Of a stretch of 64,000 bases of DNA, positions 35,486-47,318 are shown in pieces. The stretch is from Tetrapyrgos nigripes (Eukaryota; Basidiomycota; Agaricomycetes; Agaricales; Campanellaceae). The translations under genes and the position numbers were made by a program. The stretch's first letter is position 1, and every line of letters begins with the position of its first letter. The notes under the pieces are model-generated. The model had not been told where the DNA came from and made no database searches. It worked only from the letters and a program-made list of their open reading frames with translations. Location of the stretch: positions 248,001 through 312,000 of the forward strand of contig JAACJM010000002.1 in NCBI GenBank assembly GCA_013368315.1. Direction: 5' to 3'.

Positions 35486-36981
35486 ATTTGCCACGCGAAG
35501 CGATGGCCCTTTGCCCCAGTAATTCTCCAATTTGGTCTAGATTGACGATCTGAAGATCTAGTCTGATTTGGATTAGGTTCTCTATTTATAAATCTACCAG
35601 TAGTTAAATCGACGTTTCGTGGATTAACTGGTTGAGGACCTTGTACAGGTACAGGATCAGCAGGTATTTGAGCAGGTGGTTCTGGTGCAGGTGGTGGAGT
35701 CGGTTCACGAGATTGTGTAGATTCTGTTTCGGAGTCATTTGGATCAGAAGGTTGGTGTGCACCAGGATCATGGTCTTCGGAAGTAGCATCTGAACCATTT
35801 CCATCATCAATATCTTGATGATCACCATTACCTTCATCGGGTGGTGGACCCTGATCATCAAATTGATCTTGGAACAGGTCATCTAAATCGAGGGGTACTA
35901 CAGGGTCAGGTGGGAGTTTATTTGTACCCTGTTTGTGCAAACTGTGCATTAATTCAGAAGGTTGGACAGGTTTGGTGGATTTGTCGCTTTCTTCTGTTTC
36001 GGATGATAAGACTCATGGAAACCATTTCTCAATGAAGAGTGCTTGTGGACTAACAAAGAGTGAATTGTCATGTCTCATGAATAACCAGGCTTTAGAACCT
36101 TTTTCATAACCAACAAAGATCATTAATTCCGATTTTGGGGAGAGTTTGTTTACTCTTTTCTTTTCTGGGATGAATACATATGCAGCGCATCCCCAAGAAC
36201 GGAAATAAGATACGTCTGGTTTCTTTTTGTACCACAATTCAAAAGGAGTCTTCCATTTGAGTCGTTTTGTTGGTGTGTGACATGCTACAAAAGTAGCTGT
36301 GGCAAGAGAAAATTCCCACCAAGAAGGAGCTCCATTTGCATGATGACGCATGGATTCTGACTTCTCATTGAGTGTTCTAATTATTCTCTTGGCACGACCA
36401 TTTTGTTGATGTATGTATGGGGCTGACATTTGTCTTATAATGCCTTTTTCAGCAAGAAAGTTGTCAAAATCTTTGTTCATAAATTCTGTACCCAAATCTG
36501 ATCGTAAAGTCTTTAGTTTTTTGCCAGTAGACTGTTCTACCCAGGCAACATACATCTTGAAAGACTTAAAGACATCAGATTTCCTAACTAATAGGAAGGT
36601 AACAGGGAAAGAACTAAAATCATCTAGAAAGACAACGAAATACTCGTACTTGTGATATGATATAGATGGTTGTTGTTTCACATCTGTATGCACAAGTTCT
36701 AATACTTCTGTAGCTCGCTTTTCTGATAAAGGATAAGATTTCGATGGAGTCTTGCCTAAGGCACAGCCTCGACATACACTATGTTTGGGTACTTTAAAAG
36801 GTTTTAAGCCTTTAGTATTCTTAATGATATGACTTTCCACTGCCTTTCCAGGATGTCCATAGCGGTTATGCACGATGTCATAATCAGTAGGAGTAGATGA
36901 TAAATTTGCTGACTCAGGAATGATTATCTTCGATTTGAGCCAATGCAAATTGTCTTTCCGATGCATTGGTAATAATGTCAT
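35486..36981 (-). pseudogene. Copia-2 integrase and acidic linker, broken
   Basis: 36981-36013 carries the HHCC region and integrase core: 'HNRYGHPGKAVESHI', 'CRGCALGKTPSK', the first Asp in 'LVHTDVKQQ', the second in 'TLRSDLGTEF'. The third acidic residue is lost: 'QQNGRAKR' has Lys where Glu belongs. 35949-35486 is a Pro/Asp/Ser-rich linker in another frame that leads to the MITE. Confidence 0.88.
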
Positions 36982-37026
36982 CAGAAGACTTTGATCTACT
37001 TCTTTCCGAAACTCGGACTTGCCATC

Positions 37027-37932
37027 TCATGAGATTTCATAGTATCCTTCACGAAGAATACATCCTCGAGACAACAAACGATGTGTGCAAGTTGGTTGAT
37101 AAAACACTGGGTATAGTTTTATAGTATGTTTGACTCCTTCTTCATTGATGTGTTCAATAAACACAGTTCCAACACCTTCAAGGTAAGTTTCAGATCTTTT
37201 ATCAGCAATCTGAAGTGGAATTGGATTGGGTAACTTATGGTACTGAGCAAAATCCATTAAATTGTTTGTAATATGAGTCGATGCACCCGAATCTGAAACC
37301 CAATAGGTTATTTCATCAGTGATCTTACTCTTACAAATACTATTCAAAGGATACTTTTCACACGTTGAGCAATGTGCGCGAACAACAAAACTTTGTTCAC
37401 AAATAAATACAGGCACATCATTTGTAATAATAGTACAATTGTCTATAGCCGCTAGGGCTGTATGAGATTCACAATAGTCCAACGACATTGAGATCTGAGG
37501 CAATTGTATGAGTGCACTATTTTTATTAGAGGTGTGAAATACTTGCCAGAAAGCCATAGTTTTGTCTCCATCAATATAAATTTCCACATCTGATTTTGAA
37601 CCAAGACTGACACCATCATCATCGGCAAGGTATCCAGACGAAATGGAAACATTTATAGCATCTGCCAGAGATGAGGGACCAGCTTCATCTTCTAAAGGTA
37701 CATCATAGCGAGGTTTCTTCGAAGTGTTTCCAGATTCATCAGGTTCTCTTTTCATATTCTCGAGGATTGGATCTGTGAACATGTGAGACATTCTGTCTTG
37801 CCACATTTTGAATGCAACACTCGGAGGGATATATTTAAAGGAACTTTCTTTGCTATGATCCGAAGATGTAGGATCTGATGATTCAGAAGAAGACGAACCT
37901 CGAACAGCCTTTCGCTTTCTACTCGAAGACAA
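37027..37932 (-). pseudogene. Copia-2 protease region
   Basis: A 301-residue frame with a Ser-rich basic N terminus, then the aspartic protease motif 'WVSDSGASTHITNNLMDF' and 'HRLLSRGCILREGYYEI'. It is separated by stops from Gag (upstream) and integrase (downstream). Confidence 0.88.
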
Positions 37933-38071
37933 CGATGACGCTTTGGTATGATTAAAAGGTAGAGTGTGAATGAAATCGGGATATAGTGATGTATCATGAA
38001 ATTGAGTGTTAATTGTAACACCATTGTGCGCATAACAGATTGAGCAGGAGTAGGCCAGTAAGCTCTCTCAA

Positions 38072-39826
38072 TTAAGGAGGCTTTGAAGAGACTGGCTCAC
38101 GTTTTTTAAACTGCTGTGGAATCCATTTATGGTTGCGCATATCAGCCAAAGCTTTATTCATGATATAGCAGCAAGAATACTTGACCTCTTCCTCGATTTG
38201 TTTCTGAATGGGACAGATAGTTCCTTCATGATCAAACCATTGGTTTGTCATGTCTTCGTCACCATTGAGATCCTCTTTTGCTCGAAGATAAGGTTCTGTA
38301 TGAGTGCCATCAGAATTGTATGTGTAATCCCAAATTTCGGCTAGCTTACGGGTCTTTTGATGACGAGCTTCTACTCTGAGAAAACTTTCAAAATCAACTG
38401 TCTCCTGTGCGAGTTCATTGATCATGAGTATCTCATAATGAGTAAGAATGAAGTAACCCGAAATCGTTTGCGGTCTGACCTGTTTAGCTAAGTTCCACTT
38501 TACTCTTTCCTTCAAAGAAGAATGATTGTTCTCGTCTATAAAGCAATCTGATCGAACAATCAGAAAGTTATGATAGGGAAGAAGTTCATAAATGGGTTGC
38601 TCACATGTCTCTGGTAGATCATCAGTATCACTGATTTCGATTGGATCTAATGTGGCATTTATAAAAGGATTTGCCATGAAAGCGGTCACCATTAAAGGAG
38701 CATCATCATCAGAATCTGAATCAGCTTCGACTTCTGGATTAGCTAAATTAGCAGCACCTTTTTTGGAGCCCTTCTTCTTACTGCAATGAGTTTTCTTCTT
38801 CTTATCTCCCCCTTGATTCGCATCACCTGTTGTAACAGTTTTAGAAGGTTCCTGAGGTTTGGGTTGTTTACCCTTACCCTTGTCTTGGTTCTTCTGTTTA
38901 GAAGATCCAGCCTTCTGGTTGTTCCAATTGGGTGCAGAATCAAACTTTCGTCTATCTCCAGTAATGCGGGTAAGAAGAGATGATTCCGAAGATTGACCAG
39001 TCCGTCATTTGTACTCAACGAGAATTAGTCCTTCCACATGTGCCATAGTCAGGTTCTTTGGTTCGATAGTGGCAAGTGTGAATTGAGCATAGTTTCCCCA
39101 GGATTGCGGAATGCGATCCATCAAGAAAAGAGCTCTAAACTTGTCATCGACTGTGAATCCATAGGCTTTAAGACGTGTGAGAACTGCTCCCAGAGATGCG
39201 ATCTGGTTTGCAGGATCTTTCTTCTCATCAAGCGTCCAAGACATGAACTCTTTGAAGTCTAAGCACCATGACGTCAGGCCAGGAGAACTGTATTTCTTGT
39301 CTATTTTATCCCAAAGCATTTTTGCAGTATAATCTCCTTTTGCTTTGGCACAAGGGTCTTCTTCTATTTCATCTCTAGTGAACTCTCTCATTTCCAAACC
39401 CACATCATTCGGAAGATAGGAGGAAATAAAACCCAAAGCCTGTTCATCTTTGTCATCCCAAGAACTATGAGGCTTATAAGTTTCAACTAATTCCCAATCA
39501 TGTTTATTAACCAAAATTTGATATTGATCCCATTCATGTGCAAAGGTATCAATTATTTGGTTATAAGACAATTGTTCAGATTCAGTTAAAGCATTAAAAA
39601 CTTCATCAGGAACTAGTACAAATCCTTCAGGAAAAGAAGGTGCATTACCTGTTTCAGTGGGACTTGTGTTCACATAACGCTTCTGGGTACCTGAAGCAAC
39701 CCTGCTAAGCCCTTTGGCTTCAAGGAGGCGGGTGATAGCATAGTTCCAAAACTCATAATTGGTAGTATTGAGGATGGGAACATTGAAGATGCTTTCAGTG
39801 TTGTTGATAGCGTTGTTGGAAGACAT
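38072..39826 (-). pseudogene. Copia-2 Gag region, split by a stop
   Basis: 39826-39005 is a 273-residue Gag-like frame ('ILNTTNYEFWNYAITRLLEA', 'AKMLWDKIDKKYSS', 'RFRALFLMDRIPQSW'-type helices, here 'KFRALFLMDRIPQSW'). A stop near 39006 is followed by a Lys/Gly/Gln-rich basic segment and a further frame to 38072 that lacks a clear CCHC knuckle. Confidence 0.85.
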
Positions 39827-41305
39827 ATTGATCTATGAAGCATCAATCAGTAAAGATGTGCATTCAATAGGTCACAAGTACCAAGGAACATCGAAGGGTC
39901 TAATACAACCACAGTGTATAGGATGATCACAATATTCCTTCTCCTTTCTGAGCAAACGCCCCAGACAAGGAATGTACATAATACATTTGCATTAATCAAC
40001 TATATGCCAGTAGAAAACCGTTTGTTGGTACGTGTGCATAATGGAATCCTATATTAACTTCTTCATCAGTGCTTCTCAATCAATTTCACACTGTCAGAGA
40101 CCATACTCTTGACAGAGAGCACATGATTACTCTAGAAGTCACAATATTGACCGTAGTGGCACAGTACTTCCTAATGGGTGTAGAGATGCCTTAAAGCATA
40201 TAGGGGAGCACTATCTAACTACTGTTTTTCTATAGATCTAGATCGGCGACTTTTATAAATGCCCCTGGCTCATCCGAATGACTACGGAGTTTTGCCTGAG
40301 TGCGAAAAACAGTCCCACACTAAAGTGGAGGCTGCAAAGCATGCCAGTCACTCTGCATACAACTATCTGTAGATCCATAAGGGTTCCACAAATAATTGTT
40401 ACAGGTATAAAGTGACTTATCTAGATCTATAACTAAACCAGCTGTTAAGTCCGGGCGGATCCTAGCGTTAGGAAACACGTCGGACCCGAGCGGAAGTCTT
40501 ATTGGAGTTTTAGGAAGGGATGAAGATGGATCCGGGTGGAACCGGGTGGAACCGGTAGTCTCTGAGATCAAAGTATAAGGAAGACACGGAATGGAATCCA
40601 TTAGGATGGTACTTTGTTGTCTGAAGTTGGATGAAGTTAAGAGACCAGCTAATTTGATTTTAGACTTAAGCTATCTACTACAAAGTTGCTAGCTTAAGTA
40701 CTACTTCGGAAACTATCGGAATGAATAGGAGTAAGATAGGAATGGTTCGGAAATAAAGAAAAAGCACATGGTGCTATTGGAGATGGATGGAGTACTGCGG
40801 AACGAAGTGGAAACAAAGTGGAACAGATTGGAGATGAAGTGGAGTAGCTTTGGAGATTAGATATGAGCTATCCGGTAGTTATCCGAAATGAATCACGAGT
40901 TCCTGGATGGGTTCCGTGTGTGGAGATTAATAGTGGAGCTCGGATATGAAATCGGAAATGAATGATCGGAAAGTGTTCAGGATGAAAGGGAATGAAGTTC
41001 AAAATAAAAGGAAAAGAAGTTCGGAAAAGAATCGGATATGATCAGAAAGATATACAGAAGCATAGATATTACACCAGCAAAGAGTGCCTAATGCGACTCT
41101 AAACTGAACCCTGGTTATATATTTTACCAGGCAATATAGATGAAGAAGGAGATAAAGTGAAAAACAGATCCACCAACTGCACAACATCGAGTCCGACAGC
41201 TTACTCGGTGATGAGCTCGCCGTTGACCTCGACAGTGCGATCCATCTTGACAACAGTAGTTGTATGGGATAAGACCAGCATTGATGGCCCTTGGGGCCCA
41301 TAACC
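39827..41305. other. Copia-2 leader, 1.5 kb without recognisable genes
   Basis: This lies between the Gag start and the primer-binding site (41293-41305). It is unusually long for a Copia leader (element 1 has 93 bp), so it may contain captured or unrelated sequence. I recognise no gene; it has many GGA/GAA-rich imperfect repeats around 40680-41040. Confidence 0.5.
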
Positions 41306-41351
41306 TAATGAAGCAGCAAATATTCAGCATAGGGTGACCAGTCAGTAGAGC
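41306..41351 (-). repeat. Truncated Copia-2 LTR (46 bp)
   Basis: The first 46 bp (plus-strand sense) of the LTR, with one mismatch, break off at AGTAGAGCT into sequence identical to the left flank of the element. Confidence 0.85.
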
Positions 41352-41355
41352 TTGC

Positions 41356-41566
41356 AATCACGTGACTCCTAGGGCCTAGACCGCCCCCAAACCCCCACTC
41401 CATCGTTCGCTCACTCACAATAGCTCCTCCTCCCCAAATCCCCCAGACCCAGAACACTATAATTCCTCTCATGCAGACCTTGATCTACCCATCCTGTTAT
41501 GACTTTGACGTGGGGAAAGCAGGAGCAGAATGTGTGCAACTGGGAGGGGAAGGAGATCTGTGTATA
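41356..41566. repeat. Second copy of the Copia-2 left flank
   Basis: About 210 bp (ATCACGTGACTCC... to gtata) match 32459-32671 almost exactly, including the FUR1-like relic and the gtata that precedes the LTR. Confidence 0.9.
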
Positions 41567-41965
41567 TAATGAAGCAGCAAATATTCAGCGTAGGGTGACC
41601 AGTCAGTAGAGCTCACCAAATAGAGGGCTGAGTAGAAAGCTAGTAGAGCTTAGATACGAGTTGCTTGTAGAGCAGATAGAACTGGATATTGTTCTGTAGT
41701 ATCTACAACTTTACAGAGAGTTTTTATACTAGATAAAGAGCATGTAATTACTAATATCTACATTGTCCATGGACATACCTAGAGACTAAGAGGATATTGC
41801 CATTGGCCATATTGCTATCTACAGAGATATCACTACATAGTAGAAGATAAGAGTAATGTCTGGAGAATGTCCTGGAGGACTAGCATACTTATAGCTACAT
41901 AGAAGTTTCATAATAACTCCATATAGAATCATAGTTACTATACATGGAAGGTATATATTTCAACA
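41567..41965 (-). repeat. Complete Copia-2 LTR (solo-like), right side
   Basis: 399 bp, flanked on both sides by gtata (41562-41566 and 41966-41970), i.e. a correct target duplication. With its own flank copy it looks like a solo LTR joined to the internal part of the same insertion. Confidence 0.9.
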
Positions 41966-41970
41966 GTATA

Positions 41971-42290
41971 TAGGGACGAGGTTCGCAGACATCCGTGTCT
42001 CTCTCCTTCCTCTAACGAATCCTCGTTCATGTCGGCGTAGAAACGCAAGGAAAGAAAGAAACACAAACAGAACTTGGGGGAGAGAGAGAGAGAGATGTAT
42101 TACCCGGCCTACGGTCACGAACTGATACGCTGGGGGTCCGGGAGGCAACCCGATGTACTTAGTAAACTAATAGTACATCAAACGCGCAACCCACTCACCA
42201 AATTAACAAACAAAATCCTCTCCTCTCTGACCCCTCCTTCAAAAGCACCTCAACGACTTTTATCGCGCGGTTTGGGAAATAGTGGAGGCC
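41971..42290 (-). pseudogene. FUR1-like relic 1, continued (right of Copia-2)
   Basis: It resumes the homology left at 32671: 'CCGTGTCTCTCTCCTTCCTC', 'CCCACTCACCAAATTAAC' and the exon-3 end up to 'GACTTTTATCGCGC'. The intron between the two exons is longer than in the gene at 25.8 kb and shares its extra sequence with the relic at 45.1 kb. Confidence 0.75.
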
Positions 42291-42447
42291 AAGGGTGATG
42301 ACGTACTGCCGTAGAATTATGAAAGGGAGTCGGTATAGTAAAAGAATTGAGAAAGTATGGAGAAGTATGGTCATAGTAATGAAGATCAGCAAACTCACAG
42401 AGAAATCCAAACACGAACTGGTCTATCAGAGTTTGGCCTAACTGCAA

Positions 42448-42869
42448 ATGGAGGAGATGACGACTAACGAAATCCTTGCGGAAGTGGCTTCTGTCACAAT
42501 TGAAGATATACTGAAGGCGGCAGGACTCAGGAAGAATCAAGCGGGTCAGCTGTAAGTAATATACTTTTCCGTTTTTCTCCCCCCTTGTTTGATTTGCTCA
42601 GTCTGATTCTTATCCCCAGCACACAAGAACGTCGAAACGAGATCTCAAAGCACCTATTTGAGCAGAAGCTGGGAAAACAAGCATTCGATGCTTTATCTCC
42701 TGAGCAGGATCGCTTACTTCTTCTCAAGTTCATCGGATGCGGTCCACATAAAGATCTCAACTCTACGAAATACGGCACTGTCGACATGGCGCAAACTTGG
42801 GGACGGGACCAGGATATTGCGATGCAGGTCGCAGTTCAGTTGAGAACGAATGATGCGGACTGCCATTGA
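42448..42869 (+). CDS. Small hypothetical protein (2 exons)
   Basis: Exons 42448-42551 and 42620-42869 join in phase into 117 residues. The protein is helical and charged with a core 'ALSPEQDRLLLLKFIGCGPH' running into KDLNSTKYG. A '(C/S)xxHKDLNxxKxG' core recalls repeated ORFs in mushroom genomes that I associate with mobile elements, but I cannot name the family with confidence. It may be the end of a longer, lost protein. Confidence 0.4.
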
Positions 42870-43800
42870 CCGTATGGCTTCATCAGAGTCATTGCGTTTG
42901 GCGCTGTCAAACTTTGTGCTTCATCATCCAAACGGCGACACAGGCTATCAGGATAAGCATTGAATCTTCATGAGCGATCAACTTCAAGGAAAACGCTCTG
43001 AGTGCAGTCTTGGCTGCTCTCACTCACCGGTGTGTCAGCTTATCTTTTGAATTCCTTGGTAAACATGAGTCTCATTCCTACTTCTGGGTCTCAATTCCGA
43101 ACTGCAGACATCGGTTGACGGTGGTAGCTTCCCAGAACACGGGTAACGATCGACGACGATAGTTGATACTTTGTATTGTAGATGGCATTCAATTCTAATG
43201 ATCCTCGTTACTGTCTATCTACGAGAGACTAATTTAAAATGTACTACTAGCTGTCTTTTTGTGTCGATTTGTGCCTACTTCTGTACTATGATAAGTATGG
43301 GTTCCACATCACGGGTGAGCCTGTAAACTTCAGAGAATGTGTACGGCGTATACTAGACTCATTCTACATATCGAAACCGACAGGAACATCGCTTTTGATG
43401 GTGTACAAAGAAAGCCAGACATGCTGTTTCGTCAGAGGCGGTGCCGACCCACTTATGTAAAGGGCCTCGTAACTACGGCGTTCATCTATCTCCGATGAGA
43501 AGCCTCAAGGTCCATCATGATGCATTGATTTGCAACCCTATCACAGATGGTTATTTATGGACGTGATCCGCAGCGCTGAACAGCTGGCGCCAAAAAGTAA
43601 GTTTCCATCACCTTCATATAGCAGATGGTTTAAGTTACAGCAAGAACCCCCACCTCAGGCTCCCATCGTGCCTTTCCTCTTCAACTTCCCTGATTTGAAA
43701 ATGAAGCGTTCCGGATTTTTACTCTTGTATGTATATGTACTTGCACTCACTCTATGTACATACTGAACCTTGACGAAAATACAGATACTATGCATATACT
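42870..43800. other. Gene-free stretch
   Basis: Short frames at 43269-43460 and 43530-43766 carry no recognised features. A GGGCCTCGTAA motif at about 43463 equals the right end of the MITE at 35483, but I found no matching left end. Confidence 0.35.
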
Positions 43801-44774
43801 ATGACCCCTTACCTCTTGACCTTACCGGCATTCGTATCCGCATTCACCCTCACAGTACCACCTGACGTCACGGTAGGAGTCGCATCCCAAGCTACATTCA
43901 TTACTCAGAATACCGGCGAGGACCCTTACGGATTCGACCTCCGGAGGAAGCAGACTAACGGCACATTTGAAGTCGATCCCTCCAACTCCATGCTCCCGTA
44001 TAATTTTATAACTGGAGTGGTACAATTTACTGTGAACCAACCTGGGTGCGTCTATCTGTATACTTGCTCAAACTTACTTAATCTTTTGAAATTTGAAACA
44101 TTAGGATATATCGTGTTTTTGTGTGGGATGCGGTTGCTGGTGGCTCAGGTCCCCTGAATCCGATTACTAATAGTACGGACATAAATGCCACCCAAAGTTC
44201 GAGTCGGGCTCCGCCCATTGCTATCATAGTACCAGTAGTGATTGGAGTCGTATGGTTGGTCTTGATAGGTCTTCGGATCAGATGGCTTTGGAGGAGGAGG
44301 AAACACAAGAAAAGGGGACAAGGAGGTCTCGAGCCTTTACCCTTTGTCCAAACTACCAGCCCGAGCAATTTTGGTATGGCAAAGTCGCTCTTCCTGAAGG
44401 GTTATACTTATGAGCGAATGAATCTAATGTCCAGTTTCAGGCCCTACCATCAATGGATATGACGAGGAGAACCAAGGTGGGTCTACTTACGAAACGTGAT
44501 GGCTCAATCTGGTGCTTATGGATCATCATAATCTCGTTCAGGCAACCGTAACGTCAACACCATGGCCATTCCGGATCCGACTTTGAGCTCAGTCACTCCC
44601 AATCATGGTCCAACCCAAACAGCCGACTCATCTCTCCAGCTGTTCACTCGTGCCTCTCATCTCGCTCTCAACGAGGTTTCTATCGGTATTACTGGAAGGG
44701 ATTCGCATACCTATAATACGAGCAACGATACGCACTACCACTATCACGGAATGGGTCCCGGCTTAGTCTCGTGA
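43801..44774 (+). CDS. Single-pass membrane protein, secreted N terminus
   Basis: Exons 43801-44045, 44105-44373, 44441-44476 and 44542-44774 join in phase into 260 residues. Order: a signal peptide (MTPYLLTLPAFVSAFTLTVP); a roughly 80-residue extracellular beta-type domain ('FDLRRKQTNGTFEVDPSN', 'QFTVNQPGIYRVFVWD'); an Asn/Ser/Thr-rich stretch with several N-glycosylation sequons (NST, NAT); one transmembrane helix about residues 128-150 ('AIIVPVVIGVVWLVLIGLRI') followed by a basic stop-transfer patch (RRRKHKKR); and a soluble Ser/Thr/His-rich tail. This layout is common among basidiomycete cell-surface proteins of unknown function. No enzymatic motif is seen. Confidence 0.75.
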
Positions 44775-44814
44775 AACCAGACTGACGATACCCACTATGT
44801 GTGACTCCTCCATG

Positions 44815-45330
44815 GTTCCCTCCCCCATCTGTCCCAACCCTTCCAGATCCCAAAAGCCCCACTCACTCAACTCTTTCTCATCGATCATTGGTCGCCTACC
44901 TGGTCACGCCTCACTCATAATACCGCTCCCCAAAATCCCCGACCTTGTTGTACCCTTCCTGTTATGAGTCATGACTTTGACGTGGGAAAAGTGGGAACAG
45001 AAGGTTTGGAGGCCGGAGGGGGAGGAGATCTGTGTATACGAGGGCGCCCCGGGGGACAGGGTTAACATAGATCCGTGTCTCTTTCCTTCCTCTAACGAAT
45101 CCTCATTCGCGTCGGCGTAAAAACGCAAGGAAGGAAAGAAAACACAACACACAAACATGAATTTGGGGGGAAAACACGTTACCCTATAACCCACTCCTCC
45201 AGCTCCCTAACTCCCTCCTCTAACAACAGCTCTACCGTTTTGATCGCGCTACCCCAGATGGCAAGCATGGGCTCGAGGAAGATGAAATACCAGGACGAGA
45301 GGTTGGAGGGGAATTTAAAGTAGAAGCAAG
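44815..45330 (-). pseudogene. FUR1-like relic 2 (3' exons)
   Basis: This stretch is homologous to exons 3-4 and the 3' end of the gene at 25833-26226. It still reads ISSPSGLQTF with a C5 run at the start of the last exon, but a short internal duplication (near 44965) and other changes break the frame after it. It shares 3' flank and enlarged intron sequence with relic 1, so the two relics are more closely related to each other than to the main copy. Confidence 0.75.
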
Positions 45331-46645
45331 TAGAAGAGTCAAGGGAGCCTGGGAGGGGGGGGGGTTAAAGATGAAAGACACCGGAGGATAGAAGAGGACA
45401 GGATGAACGATAACGAAAGAACGTGAGCGGAACGATTATAAGAAGAAGAATGGTCAATAGGTCCATGTATCATGCATGTTAGACAAGGAGGGGGAAGAAG
45501 GGGGGGGAGGAGGTAAGGATAACATGAGGCGAGGGGGGAGTGAAGGATGGAGGAGACAAATGGCAGGATGGGATGAAAGAGAACAAGGTCAGTGTTAGCG
45601 TCTAGCGAAGGGAAACAGCAAAAGAAGGTTAGAATAGTGTAGGAGAAGAAATAGAAATATGGGACCCTCGGTTTGCGCACAGAAGTCCGAAAAACACACC
45701 AAGTGACCGAACGAAATTAAGTAGCAAGTTGAAGCCAATAGGTGCGTCGCCAATACACGCTGTGGCCGCTGTGCACACTATGCACACCAGACAGATGAAG
45801 CCTTCACGTTTTCGAACAACTTTCTTAATCCTATGTAGAAGCAGATGGGGCTTCCTTCTGCTACTTTCCGTCTCGCTGGTCAAAGCCGACAAGGATTCTA
45901 TGCCCCATCCGAGCCAAGGAGCGGGTATAGGGTACAGCTGGCCATAAACCTGAGGGAAGTTTGTAGTAGGAGGGAAGAACAAGAGGCATGTTTTGCAAAC
46001 TGAGAGTCGACGAAGAAAAACAGGTGTGCTGAGTCACACGTGCAGCAACGCTTGCCAAATTCGGTGACGACATCGACGAGTCATGAGTGATTCAACACCA
46101 AGTTTCAGTCATGAGGAGACGTGGATAGTAACAGAGTATATATTCGATTGAAGTACTGGTAATTAGTAATGCATGGGCTAGGCTGATAAGAAATACAAGT
46201 CGTGACAAAGAAAAGAGACAAATGGGGGTTCGTAACGATACATTGTTGTACAGGTAGATTTCGTCATGATAGAAAGAAGAAAACATTTCGGGTCATTGCG
46301 AAAGCATGATCAAGGCAAAGCCCAAAGAAAGACAAAGCAACAAGCCGTCGATGTCTCTAGGACTGACGACATAAGTAAAGGAGAGGAAAGGATGGGAGAA
46401 GGAGTTGCGGAACGTAATAATGATATGTAGTATGTAGTGGGAAATGAAACACAATGCGCGGAGAGACGAGAATGAAGGAGAGACGAGGCGCAGTGCCATC
46501 CTATGACGAGGATGACGGGAAAGACGACCTTGACCTCAATGAGGTAGGGAATGGTAGATGAGTGTAATAGGGTGTAATGGAGGTCCAGCGAGGGACGCCA
46601 GCCGGTCCAGAGAGAGGTATGTATGCCACAAGCATCCTTGTCATC
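45331..46645. other. Gene-free stretch, purine-rich
   Basis: Purine-rich plus strand with G runs (45350-45365, 45490-45510). The open frames here are low-complexity by-products. No gene is supported. Confidence 0.4.
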
Positions 46646-47318
46646 TCATGCCCTCAACAAAGCATAGATCGTCAACCCAGCTGCAACGCCAAAGAAAACC
46701 ACGACCAAGAGAGCCCAGAAGCATCTCCAGGCCCATTTGAGCTCGGCTTTACGCATATGGTTGATTATAGCTTGACGCTCTTCTTCGGTTTTCTCTGGAA
46801 GCCAGGCGGCCGTAAAGGACGGCTCTGACGCCGAGTCTGAAGAAGAGTTGGATGAGGGAGCAGGTGCTGGCTCTGGAGCATGGAGTGGAGAGAAGAGTAT
46901 ACATGCTCCGAGGATCCAGAATGGAGGGAATACTGAACAAAAGAAGGTAGTGTAAGTCAAAGAGAGTCACAGTGTAAAAAGGAATAAAACACGCACAAAA
47001 CCCAAATTTAAACAGATACATCGCAAGCGTTATAGGCGGCTCATCCGTCTTCGTGTACACTGGGGGCTCCTCATAAGCCGGTGGTGCCATGCCCAACTCG
47101 AGGTCTCTCTCGGCATTTTGGGTTTCCAGGTCTGAAAGCGACAGACGACAGTCGTGTCGGCTTTCGTGTGTAGATGACCTGGACAAGGAGAAGGTGTATC
47201 CGAGGGAAGAAGAGTCGATCGGTTGGGTGGTTGAAGATTCTTGGGTCACTGCATGAGCAGGTAGAGGAAGAGAAGAGGAAGAAGCTTGAGCGTTGTCGTA
47301 GTAGGTCATCGATGACAT
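46646..47318 (-). CDS. Two-transmembrane protein of unknown function
   Basis: Exons 47318-46997 and 46932-46646 join in phase into 202 residues. A Ser/Thr-rich cytosolic N-terminal half carries a 'PPAYEEPPVY' motif (PPxY-type, potential WW-domain/ubiquitin-ligase docking). A first hydrophobic segment follows ('FGFLFPPFWILGACILF'), then a Pro/Ser/Ala loop, a charged helix ('EKTEEERQAIINHMRKAELK') and a C-terminal transmembrane helix ('CFWALLVVVFFGVAAGLTIY'). I recognise this as a conserved but unnamed fungal membrane protein type. The intron at 46933-46996 falls inside the first membrane segment. Confidence 0.8.

Larger units (their letters stand above)
32672..41351 (-). mobile_element. Ty1/Copia element 2, decayed, with a truncated 5' LTR
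   Basis: Minus-strand element. The left (3') LTR is 32672-33068, followed by a purine tract (GGGGGAG on the minus strand). Gag, protease, integrase, RT and RNase H fragments follow in order, then the primer-binding site 41293-41305. The 5' LTR breaks off after only 46 bp (41306-41351), where it joins a second copy of the left flank. Multiple stops, frame changes and catalytic substitutions mark the coding region as dead. A MITE sits at 35222-35483. Confidence 0.9.

Noticed and set aside
45339..45982. Minus-strand frames of 113-117 residues
   Set aside because: Products of purine-rich low-complexity sequence with long G runs; no domain or splice support.
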